30,929 nt of DNA from DASWHF01 sp036393295. GTDB taxonomy: Bacteria; Pseudomonadota; Gammaproteobacteria; Acidiferrobacterales; UBA6901. A model generated the notes under the pieces. It had not been told where the DNA came from. It did not search any database and worked only from the letters and a program-made list of their open reading frames with translations. The stretch is from NCBI GenBank assembly GCA_036393295.1, contig DASWHF010000119.1, positions 1-30,929 on the forward strand. The letters run 5' to 3'. Position 1 is the stretch's first letter. The number at the start of each line of letters is the position of its first letter. Positions 7,338-14,511 of the stretch are shown one piece after another. Position numbers and translations under genes: made by a program.

Positions 7338-8320
7338 TCGCAAACGATCTGCAATTCGACGGTCACGGGCGGCTGCGCCACCTGCTGACCATTGAAGGCA
7401 TCCCGCGCCAGACCCTGCTGGACATCCTCAATACCGCCGAGTCCTTCATCTCGGTCGGCGAGCGCGAGATCAAGAAACTGCCGTTGCTGCGCGGCAAGAC
7501 CGCGGTCAACCTGTTCTTCGAGCACAGCACCCGCACCCGCACCACCTTCGAGATCGCCGCCAAACGCCTGTCGGCCGACGTCATCAACGTCAACACCACC
7601 GCCTCCAGCACCTCCAAGGGCGAGACGCTGCTCGACACCGTGCGCAACCTCGAGGCGATGCACACCGATCTGTTCGTGGTGCGCCACGGCGAATCGGGCG
7701 CCGCCCACCTGATCGCCCGGCACGTGCCGGCGCACGTGCGCATCATCAACGCCGGCGACGGGCGCCACGCCCATCCGACCCAGGCGCTGCTCGACATGTT
7801 CACCATCCGCCAGTACAAGGGTCCCTTCGAGCAACTGCGGGTGGCGATCGTCGGCGACATTCTGCACTCGCGCGTGGCGCGTTCGCAGATCCACGCCCTC
7901 AGCACGCTCGGCGCCGCCGAGGTGCGGGTGATCGCACCCAAGACCTTGCTGCCGCTGTGCGTCGAGCGGCTCGGCGTGCATCCTTACAGCGACATGCGCG
8001 CCGGCCTCGACGGCGTGGACGTGGTCATGATGCTGCGCCTGCAGCGCGAACGCATGCGCGGCGCGCTGATCCCGAGCGAGCAGGAATATTTCAACCTTTT
8101 CGGCCTGACACCCGCGATGCTCGCCTGCGCCAAGCCGGATGCGATCGTCATGCACCCCGGCCCGATGAACCGCGGCCTGGAGATCGACTCGGCGGTGGCC
8201 GACGGGCCGCGCTCGGTGATCCTGCCGCAGGTCACCAACGGCATCGCGGTGCGCATGGCGATCATGGCGATACTCATGGGCGGCAGCGCCGCGCCGCCCG
8301 AAGGACGCGCGACCCCATGA
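7334..8320 (+). CDS. pyrB: Aspartate carbamoyltransferase catalytic chain
   Basis: Condenses carbamoyl phosphate with L-aspartate in pyrimidine synthesis. The 328 residues carry the full active site: STRTRTTFE (65-73), the SSTSKGE loop (91-97, supplying Ser and Lys from the neighbouring subunit), HPTQALLD (147-154) and HPGPMNRG near the C-terminus. The start is TTG 7334, overlapping the pyrR stop; the N-terminal extension before RHLLTIEGI is as long as in Pseudomonas PyrB, where it takes part in assembly with PyrC'. No pyrI regulatory-chain gene follows; instead the inactive dihydroorotase homologue does, as expected for class A ATCases of the Pseudomonas type. Confidence 0.96.
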   Translation: MIANDLQFDGHGRLRHLLTIEGIPRQTLLDILNTAESFISVGEREIKKLPLLRGKTAVNLFFEHSTRTRTTFEIAAKRLSADVINVNTTASSTSKGETLLDTVRNLEAMHTDLFVVRHGESGAAHLIARHVPAHVRIINAGDGRHAHPTQALLDMFTIRQYKGPFEQLRVAIVGDILHSRVARSQIHALSTLGAAEVRVIAPKTLLPLCVERLGVHPYSDMRAGLDGVDVVMMLRLQRERMRGALIPSEQEYFNLFGLTPAMLACAKPDAIVMHPGPMNRGLEIDSAVADGPRSVILPQVTNGIAVRMAIMAILMGGSAAPPEGRATP

Positions 8321-9639
8321 GCCTGGTGATACACGGCGGGCGGGTGATCGACCCGGCCAACAACCTGGATGCCGTTTGCGACGTCTACGTCGACGACCGC
8401 GGCTTCATCGCCGGCGTCGGCCAGGCGCCGGCCGGATTCAGGTCCGGCGAGCGGCTCGACGCCGGCGGGCGTATCGTCTGTCCCGGCCTCATCGATCTGT
8501 GCGCCCGCACCCGCGAGCCCGGCCTGGAGTACAAGGCGACCATCGAGAGCGAGACGCGCGCCGCAGTGGCCGCCGGCATCACCACCCTGGTCTGCCCGCC
8601 CGACACCCAGCCGGTGATCGACACCCCGGCCATGGCGCAGATGATCCAGCAGCGCGCCTGGCGTTTCGGGCTGGCCTTCATCCATCCGCTCGGGGCGCTC
8701 ACCCGCGGGCTCGAGGGCCGGCGGCTGGCCGACATGGAGGCGCTGGACGAAGCCGGCTGCGTCGGCTTCAGCAACGCCCTCGAGCCGATCACGGATACGC
8801 TGGTGCTGCGCCGAGCGATGGAATACGCCGCGAGCTTCGGGCTCACGGTGTTCCTGCACGCCGAGGACCCGTGGCTGCGCAACGACGGCGTGGTGCACGA
8901 GGGCGAGGTCGGCACGCGCCTCGGGCTGGCCGGCATCCCCGAGACCGCCGAGGTGGTGGCGGTGGCGCGCGACCTGGCGCTGATCGAGCAGACCGGCGTG
9001 CGCGCGCACTTCTGCCAGCTGTCCAGCGCCCGCGCGGTCGCGCTGGTCGCGGCGGCCCAGCGCGAGGGCCTGCCGGTGAGCGCCGACGTCACTGCCCACC
9101 ACCTGCACCTCACCGAGCATGACATCGGTTTCTTCAACACCCAATGCCACGTGCGCCCGCCGCTGCGCAGCCGTGAGGACAAGGAGGGTCTTCGGCTGGC
9201 GCTCAAGAGCGGCGTGATCGGCGCCGTCTGCTCGGATCACCAGCCGCACGAACCGGACGCCAAGCTCGCGCCGTTCGCCGAGAGCGAGCCCGGCGTCTCC
9301 GCGCTCGAGACGCTGTTGCCGCTGACGCTCAAACTGGTCGACGAGGGCGTGCTGACGTTGAACGAAGCGATCGCCGCCTTGACCCACAAGCCGGCGCAGA
9401 TCATCGGCGTCGACACCGGCACGCTCGGCGTCGGCGCCACCGCCGATATCTGCATCTTCGATCCCGACGCCTGGTGGACCCTCACCCCGGACAAAATGGT
9501 CTCGCGCGGCCACAACACGCCGTTCCTCGGCTGGGAGCTGCACGGGCGCGTGACCCACACCCTGGTGGGCGGCGAGGTGGTGTTCCAGTTGGACGGATCG
9601 GCGCCGCCGCCGGGTGACGTCCCCGCCCGGCGATCCTGA
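8317..9639 (+). CDS. PyrC', dihydroorotase-like subunit lacking metal-binding HxH
   Basis: A 440-residue member of the class I dihydroorotase family that is probably not catalytic. Active enzymes read D-L-H-x-H-x-R-E-P-G at the end of the first strand; here residues 60-69 are DLCARTREPG, so both first metal ligands are replaced by C62 and R64. The bridging-Asp segment is also altered, with FSNALEP at 151-157 instead of the usual F-x-D-D-G. H181, H231 and the SDHQPH motif (306-311) remain. In Pseudomonas such a PyrC' supports assembly of the active ATCase dodecamer and a separate PyrC does the reaction. The start overlaps the pyrB stop as ATGA. A true pyrC should therefore exist elsewhere in the genome. 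Confidence 0.92.
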   Translation: MSLVIHGGRVIDPANNLDAVCDVYVDDRGFIAGVGQAPAGFRSGERLDAGGRIVCPGLIDLCARTREPGLEYKATIESETRAAVAAGITTLVCPPDTQPVIDTPAMAQMIQQRAWRFGLAFIHPLGALTRGLEGRRLADMEALDEAGCVGFSNALEPITDTLVLRRAMEYAASFGLTVFLHAEDPWLRNDGVVHEGEVGTRLGLAGIPETAEVVAVARDLALIEQTGVRAHFCQLSSARAVALVAAAQREGLPVSADVTAHHLHLTEHDIGFFNTQCHVRPPLRSREDKEGLRLALKSGVIGAVCSDHQPHEPDAKLAPFAESEPGVSALETLLPLTLKLVDEGVLTLNEAIAALTHKPAQIIGVDTGTLGVGATADICIFDPDAWWTLTPDKMVSRGHNTPFLGWELHGRVTHTLVGGEVVFQLDGSAPPPGDVPARRS

Positions 9640-9834
9640 GCGCGGCTGCAGCGACTCCGCGCCGACGCGCGGCATCGCCCCTTGCATAAGCCGTGCCGAT
9701 TACCTGGAATCATGCACATTCCGTGTCAGTATGACTTGGCGCGGACGCCGCCTTGTGCAGTAGACTGGAGCAGTACCGCAACAAACAAGTGCACGCGCAG
9801 TCCGACCACCGGCCGCGGCCGGGAAGGAGGCCAG

Positions 9835-10347
9835 ATGAGGAAGCGTCTTTACTTGTTGCTACCTGACGTCAGACGCGCCAAGCAGGTGTTCAAGGAGCTG
9901 CTGCTGTCGCATATCGAGGAGCGCTACATCCACGTGATGGCGCGCGAGGGCACGCACCTGGCCGAACTGCCCGAGGCCACCGTGTTGCAGAAGAGCGACG
10001 CCATGCATGGGCTCTGGCACGGCCTGGTCGTCGGCGGCGCGACCGGCGCGGTCGCCGGCACGGTGGTGCTGCTGTTCCCGCCGACCGTCATCGGCGTGAG
10101 CCTGGGCGTGGTGCTGGCGATGGCGCTGATGGGCGCGGTGATGGGCGTATGGGTGTCGGGCATGATCGCCTCGGACATCCCCAATAAGAACCTGGCGCCG
10201 TTCCTGAAACCGGTCGAACAGGGCAAGATCCTGATGATCGTGGACGTGCCGCGCGCCAAGGTCGCCGACGTGTCGCGGATGATCAAGCGCCACCACCCGG
10301 AGGCCGACATGCGCGGGGTCGATCCGACCATACCGGCATTCCCGTGA
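9835..10347 (+). CDS. DUF1269-type membrane protein
   Basis: A 170-residue protein of unknown function. The start is set by a strong AAGGAGG site eight bases before ATG 9835; the open frame upstream has poor coding character. Residues 1-55 are soluble (RLYLLLPDVRRAKQVFKELL, then HVMAREG and LPEATVLQKSDAMHGL). Two glycine-rich membrane segments follow at about 61-82 and 86-112, then a soluble tail (ILMIVDVPRAKVADV, 132-146) that looks like half of a ferredoxin-like fold. This arrangement resembles DUF1269 proteins, by memory. It interrupts the pyrC'-pilU neighbourhood and has its own terminator, so it is probably a single-gene unit. A weak promoter pair (TTGGCG 9736, TAGACT 9761, 19-base spacer) precedes it. 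Confidence 0.8.
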   Translation: MRKRLYLLLPDVRRAKQVFKELLLSHIEERYIHVMAREGTHLAELPEATVLQKSDAMHGLWHGLVVGGATGAVAGTVVLLFPPTVIGVSLGVVLAMALMGAVMGVWVSGMIASDIPNKNLAPFLKPVEQGKILMIVDVPRAKVADVSRMIKRHHPEADMRGVDPTIPAFP

Positions 10348-10374
10348 CAGGAGGCTGAACGCATCGGCTGTTCG

Positions 10375-10403
10375 ATACCCCGCCGCGCGCGGGGTATTTT
10401 TTT
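10375..10403 (+). terminator. Intrinsic terminator of the DUF1269-type gene
   Basis: ATACCCCGC at 10375-10383 pairs perfectly with GCGGGGTAT at 10389-10397 around a 5-base loop and is followed by seven T residues. It ends rightward transcription before the convergent pilU. Confidence 0.92.
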
Positions 10404-10467
10404 GCCTGCCGGCAACACCAGGGCGCGGGCCACGGCGCGGCCCGCTCACGAGGCGCTTGCGGCAGTC

Positions 10468-11580
10468 TTAAAAAGTGACGTTGCGCATCGAGTCGCCGAG
10501 CTGTTGACCCTTGGCGTCCTTGCCCTCGAGCTTGAGGCGCAGCCTCAAGTCGTTGACCGAGTCGGCGTTGCGCAGCGCCTCGTCGTAGCTGATGAGCCCG
10601 GCCTCGTGCAGGTTGAACAGCGACTGGTCGAAGGTCTGCATGCCGGCCTCGGTGGACTTGGCCATCAGCTCCTTGAGGCCGTGGATCTCGCCCTTCAGGA
10701 TCAGGTCGGCGATCAGCGGCGAGTTGATCATCACCTCGACCGCCGGCACGCGGCCCTTGCCGACCTTCATCGGGATCAGGCGCTGCGACACCACCGCCTT
10801 GAGGTTGAGCGACAGGTCCATGAGCAGCTGGGCGCGCTTCTCCTCGGGGAAGAAGTTGATGATGCGGTCGAGCGCCTGGTTGGAGCTGTTGGCGTGCAGG
10901 GTGCACAGGCACAGGTGACCGGTCTCGGCGAACTGGATGGCGAAGTCCATGGTCTCGCGCGCGCGCACCTCGCCGATCAGAATCACGTCCGGCGCCTGGC
11001 GCAGGGTGTTCTTGAGGGCGCTGTCCCAGGTTTCGGTGTCGACGCCGACCTCGCGCTGCGTGACGATACAGTTCCTGTGGTCATGAACGAACTCGATCGG
11101 GTCCTCGATGGTGATGATGTGGCCGTAGCTGTACTCGTTGCGGTAACCCACCATGGCGGCCAGCGAGGTCGTCTTACCGGAACCGGTGGCACCGACGAAG
11201 ATCACCAGACCGCGCTTGGTGAGCGCGATGTCGGCCAGCACCTTGGGCAGGTTCAGCTCGTCGAACTTGGGGATCTTGGTCTCGATGGTGCGCAGCACCA
11301 TGCCGACCCGCGCCTGCTGCATGAAGATGTTCACGCGGAAGCGGCCGATCTCGTGCGGCGAGATGGAGAAATTGCACTCATTGTGCGACTCGAATTGGCG
11401 GCGCTGCTCCTCGTTCATGATGCCGTAGGCGAAGGCCCGCGACTGGTCGGGGGTGAGCGCCTGCTTGGTCACCGGCGTGACCTTGCCGTCCACCTTGATG
11501 GACGGCGGCACGCCGGCAGTGATGAACAGGTCCGAGGCCTTCTTGTGGACCATCAACTTCAAGAGATCGCTGAAGACCAT
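10468..11580 (-). CDS. pilU: PilU, accessory type IV pilus retraction ATPase
   Basis: A cytoplasmic hexameric secretion-type ATPase of 370 residues that works with PilT in pilus retraction. Walker A is GATGSGKTT (130-138), the Asp box GHIITIEDPIEFVHD runs 153-167, Walker B is APDVILIGEVR (196-206) and the His box is AETGHLCLCTLHA (218-230). The hydrophilic C-terminal region ends LKLEGKDAKGQQLGDSMRNVTF. It is told from PilT by its order and by the lack of the AIRNLIRE motif, for which INSPLIADLILKGEIHG stands. ATG 11580 begins directly after the pilT stop with no gap, so the two are coupled. No terminator with a T-tract was seen on its 3' side. Confidence 0.95.
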   Translation of the reverse strand: MVFSDLLKLMVHKKASDLFITAGVPPSIKVDGKVTPVTKQALTPDQSRAFAYGIMNEEQRRQFESHNECNFSISPHEIGRFRVNIFMQQARVGMVLRTIETKIPKFDELNLPKVLADIALTKRGLVIFVGATGSGKTTSLAAMVGYRNEYSYGHIITIEDPIEFVHDHRNCIVTQREVGVDTETWDSALKNTLRQAPDVILIGEVRARETMDFAIQFAETGHLCLCTLHANSSNQALDRIINFFPEEKRAQLLMDLSLNLKAVVSQRLIPMKVGKGRVPAVEVMINSPLIADLILKGEIHGLKELMAKSTEAGMQTFDQSLFNLHEAGLISYDEALRNADSVNDLRLRLKLEGKDAKGQQLGDSMRNVTF

Positions 11581-12663
11581 TTAGCGCTTGCCTCCCGCGG
11601 CCGTGCCGGTCGCGGCGGCCACGCCGCCGGTGAAGTTGTCCTTGTTGGCCGCGTAGGAGCGCGCCTCGTCCAGCGTCACCAGGCGGCCGCGCACCATCTC
11701 CATCAGGCACTGGTCGAGGGTCTGCATGCCCATGCCCTGGCTGGTCTGCATCGCCGAGTACATCTGGGCGATCTTGTTCTCGCGGATCAGGTTGCGGATC
11801 GCCGGCGTGCCGATCATGATCTCGTGGGCGGCGACGCGGCCGCCGCTGATCTTTTTGAGCAGCGACTGCGCGATCACCGCGCGCAGCGACTCCGACAGCA
11901 TCGCGCGTACCATGTCCTTCTCCGCCGCCGGGAACACGTCGACGATACGGTCGACGGTCTTGGCGGCCGAGCTGGTGTGCAGGGTGCCGAACACCAGGTG
12001 GCCGGTCTCGGCGGCGGTCAGCGCCAGGCGGATGGTCTCGAGGTCGCGCAACTCGCCGACCAGCACCACGTCCGGGTCCTCGCGCAAGGCCGAACGCAGC
12101 GCGTTGTTGAAGCCTAAGGTATCGCGCCCGACCTCGCGCTGGTTGATCAGGCAATTCTTTGACTGGTGCACGAACTCGATCGGGTCCTCGATGGTGAGGA
12201 TATGCTCGTGGCGCGACTCGTTGACGTGGTTGATCATCGCCGCCAGCGTGGTCGACTTGCCGGAACCGGTCGGCCCGGTCACCAGCACGATGCCGCGCGG
12301 CTGGTCCGAGATCTCCTTGAAGATCGGCGGGCAGCCGAGCTGCTCGAGGGTCAGCACCTTGGAGGGAATGGTACGGAACACCGCGCCCGGCCCGCGCTCC
12401 TGGTTGAAGGCATTGACGCGGAAGCGTGAGATGTTCGGCAGGTCGAAGGAGAAGTCGGTTTCCAGGAACTCCTCGTAGTCCTTCTGCTGCTTGTCTGTCA
12501 TGATGTCGTAGATCATGTTGTGGACGGTGCGGTCATCGAGCGGATCGACGTTGATGCGCTTGATGTCGCCGTCGATGCGGATCAACGGCGGCAGGCCGGC
12601 TGACAGGTGCAGGTCCGAGGCGTTCTGCTTGTAAGCGAACGCCAGGAGTTCGGCGATATCCAT
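11581..12663 (-). CDS. pilT: PilT, type IV pilus retraction motor ATPase
   Basis: The main retraction motor, 360 residues, that depolymerises pili at the inner membrane to power twitching. An N-terminal PAS-like domain (to about 115) precedes the RecA-like ATPase core. Walker A is GPTGSGKST (130-138), the Asp box EHILTIEDPIEFVH is 153-166, Walker B DPDVVLVGELRD is 196-207, the His box ETGHLVFGTLHT is 219-230 and the retraction-specific AIRNLIRE motif is 288-295. All catalytic parts are present. The last 20 residues are Ala/Gly-rich, longer than the short tail of most PilTs. A good promoter lies 50-80 bases upstream. proC is divergent; the yggS gene usual between them is absent. Confidence 0.97.
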   Translation of the reverse strand: MDIAELLAFAYKQNASDLHLSAGLPPLIRIDGDIKRINVDPLDDRTVHNMIYDIMTDKQQKDYEEFLETDFSFDLPNISRFRVNAFNQERGPGAVFRTIPSKVLTLEQLGCPPIFKEISDQPRGIVLVTGPTGSGKSTTLAAMINHVNESRHEHILTIEDPIEFVHQSKNCLINQREVGRDTLGFNNALRSALREDPDVVLVGELRDLETIRLALTAAETGHLVFGTLHTSSAAKTVDRIVDVFPAAEKDMVRAMLSESLRAVIAQSLLKKISGGRVAAHEIMIGTPAIRNLIRENKIAQMYSAMQTSQGMGMQTLDQCLMEMVRGRLVTLDEARSYAANKDNFTGGVAAATGTAAGGKR

Positions 12664-12714
12664 TAAGGGGGCTCCTGAAGCTTTAGCGGGTGATCCGGCG
12701 CAACATACCCTTCA

Positions 12715-12742
12715 AGTATAACGGGCCGCGATCCACTCTCAA
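12715..12742 (-). promoter_or_regulatory. Sigma-70 promoter for pilT-pilU
   Basis: On the minus strand TTGAGA (12742-12737; five of six consensus bases) is followed after 16 bases by TATACT (12720-12715; five of six). The start codon of pilT is 52 bases downstream, with GGAGCCCCC close to it. Confidence 0.65.
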
Positions 12743-12825
12743 GCCGGATAATCCCCGCCAATATAGGCGCTTATCGGCCCAATTTGCCAATCCGGGCGAA
12801 CCGCCGGTACCAGCGGAAAGCCGGT

Positions 12826-12854
12826 TTTACTCAGGCGGGACGGGGCTTTAAACT
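12826..12854 (+). promoter_or_regulatory. Candidate promoter for proC-yggT
   Basis: TTTACT (12826-12831) and TAAACT (12849-12854) are separated by 17 bases; each matches the sigma-70 consensus at four positions. The proC ATG is 41 bases downstream. It is divergent from the pilT promoter. Confidence 0.4.
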
Positions 12855-12895
12855 CTAGCGGACGGTTTTCTCGCGATCATTCCGGCTCACGGCCC

Positions 12896-13726
12896 ATGGA
12901 TAATATTAATAAGATCGGATTCATCGGCGCCGGCAACATGGCCCGCAGCCTCGCCGGTGGGCTGATCAATAACGGCTGGCCGGCCAAGCGGCTGCTGCTG
13001 TCCGACCCCGACCCCGACCAGCGGCGCGCCGTCGAGGACGCCCTGGGCGTGACGGCCTGTGCCGATAACGCCGAGGTCGCGCAAGCGGCCGATGTCCTGG
13101 TCCTGGCGGTGAAGCCGCAGGTCCTGCCCGACGTCGCCCGCAAGCTCGCCCCCGCGGTGCAGCGGCGGCGGCCGCTGGTGATTTCCATCGCTGCGGGTGT
13201 CCGAAGCGCCGATGTCGAGCGCTGGCTGGGCGGCGGGCTGGCGGTGGTGCGCGTTATGCCCAACACCGCGGCGCTGGTCGGCTCCGGGGCCTCGGGGCTG
13301 TACGCCGGCGCGGGCGTCCGTGACGACCAGCGCGACACCGCCGAGTCGATACTGCGCGCGGTTGGCGTCACCGTCTGGGTGCCCGAGGAACGCCTGATGG
13401 ACGTGGTCACGGCCGTGTCCGGCAGCGGCCCCGCCTATTTCTTTCTGCTGATGGAAGCGCTCGAACGGGCGGCGGTGCAGCGCGGGCTCGCGCGCGACAC
13501 GGCGCGTCTGCTGACGCTCGAGACCGCGTTCGGCGCCGCCAAGATGGCTCTCGAAGGCGGCGACGAGCCGGCGGCGCTGCGCGAGCGGGTGACCTCGCCG
13601 GGCGGCACCACCGAGCGCGCGGTCGATGTGTTCGCGGCGGGCGGACTGGCGGAGCTGGTCGAGCGGGCGGTGACCGCCGCCGAGCAGCGCGCCGCGGAGC
13701 TGGCCGACATCCTGGGGAAAAAATAA
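12896..13726 (+). CDS. proC: Pyrroline-5-carboxylate reductase
   Basis: Reduces 1-pyrroline-5-carboxylate to L-proline with NAD(P)H. The 276 residues include the N-terminal Rossmann motif IGFIGAGNMARSLAGGL (7-23), the VMPNTAALVGSGASGLYAG region, and the C-terminal dimer and active-site motif VTAVSGSGPAYFFLLMEALE, followed by VTSPGGTTERAVDVF. Length and motifs are normal. It overlaps yggT by one base (TAATG), the same pairing as in Pseudomonas and E. coli, where yggS normally precedes proC; here that gene is missing. Confidence 0.97.
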   Translation: MDNINKIGFIGAGNMARSLAGGLINNGWPAKRLLLSDPDPDQRRAVEDALGVTACADNAEVAQAADVLVLAVKPQVLPDVARKLAPAVQRRRPLVISIAAGVRSADVERWLGGGLAVVRVMPNTAALVGSGASGLYAGAGVRDDQRDTAESILRAVGVTVWVPEERLMDVVTAVSGSGPAYFFLLMEALERAAVQRGLARDTARLLTLETAFGAAKMALEGGDEPAALRERVTSPGGTTERAVDVFAAGGLAELVERAVTAAEQRAAELADILGKK

Positions 13727-14298
13727 TGGGCGGTTATTTCGCGAATGCCGGCGTGTTCCTGGTCGAGGTTCTGTTCGGCCTGTATACCCTGGCGGTGCTG
13801 CTGCGGCTGCTGCTGCAGATCGTGCGGGCGGATTTCTACAATCCGCTGGCCCAGGCGCTGGTCAAGATCACCAACCCGCCGCTGCTGCCGCTGCGGCGGG
13901 TGATTCCGGGGCTGATGGGCATCGACCTGGCGTCGGTGGTGCTGCTGCTGATCATCAACGGCATCAAGCTGCTGTTGGTGGCGCTGATCCTCGGCGCCGC
14001 GCTCAGCCCGCTGCGGCTGTTGTATCTGGACGCCGTCGAGCTCCTGGACTTCACGCTGACGGTGTTCCTGGTGGCGATTTTCATCCGCGTGATCCTGAGC
14101 TGGTTCAGCCCCTATCCCAACCCCGCGAGCCGGTTGCTGGCGCAGCTCACCGAGCCGTTGATGCGCCCGGCGCGGCGCTACGTTCCGCCGATCGGCGGCC
14201 TGGACCTGTCGCCCATGGCGCCGATCCTGCTGCTGGTCCTCGCCAAGATGCTGATCATCCAGCCGCTCTACGACCTGGCCGGAGCGCTCGGGCGCTGA
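13726..14298 (+). CDS. yggT: YggT family integral membrane protein
   Basis: A 190-residue inner-membrane protein made of two YggT repeats. The N-terminal half (FLVEVLFGLYTLAVLLRLLL, then LASVVLLLIINGIKLLLVALI) and the C-terminal half (LDFTLTVFLVAIFIRVILSW, then MAPILLLVLAKMLII) each contribute two membrane helices, with the paired PL-x-P-x-RR motifs NPPLLPLRRVIPG and EPLMRPARRYVPP between helices. The function is not established; links to osmotic tolerance and to proline metabolism have been suggested because it is almost always beside proC. Its ATG overlaps the proC stop by one base. Confidence 0.94.
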   Translation: MGGYFANAGVFLVEVLFGLYTLAVLLRLLLQIVRADFYNPLAQALVKITNPPLLPLRRVIPGLMGIDLASVVLLLIINGIKLLLVALILGAALSPLRLLYLDAVELLDFTLTVFLVAIFIRVILSWFSPYPNPASRLLAQLTEPLMRPARRYVPPIGGLDLSPMAPILLLVLAKMLIIQPLYDLAGALGR

Positions 14299-14355
14299 CC
14301 GCCGGCCGGCCCCCGCGGGGCGGCCGCTCCGAAGTTGATCTACACTGAAGTAAGA

Positions 14356-14431
14356 CAAGGGGTCGGAGTCGGATTTTCCCGGTGTCGCGGGCGGGATCGC
14401 GTCGCGGGGAAATGGCGACTCCGACCCCTTG
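14356..14431. repeat. REP/MITE-like palindrome
   Basis: CAAGGGGTCGGAGTCG at 14356-14371 is a perfect inverted match of CGACTCCGACCCCTTG at 14416-14431. The 44-base interior is itself partly self-complementary (ATTTTCCC at 14373-14380 with GGGGAAAT near 14406-14413). The sequence type resembles the palindromes mobilised by REP-associated (IS200-like) tyrosine transposases, by memory. No transposase gene is nearby. Confidence 0.75.
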
Positions 14432-14511
14432 CTGCGCGGTTTCGTGCAAACCGATGCCTTTCCTGGTAATTTTCGCGGGTTTCCGACGAGTTGCGCGACG
14501 GGGCAGTACTC

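Noticed and set aside
14299..14330. GC hairpin right after yggT as a terminator
   Set aside because: Pairing is imperfect and there is no T-tract on either side.
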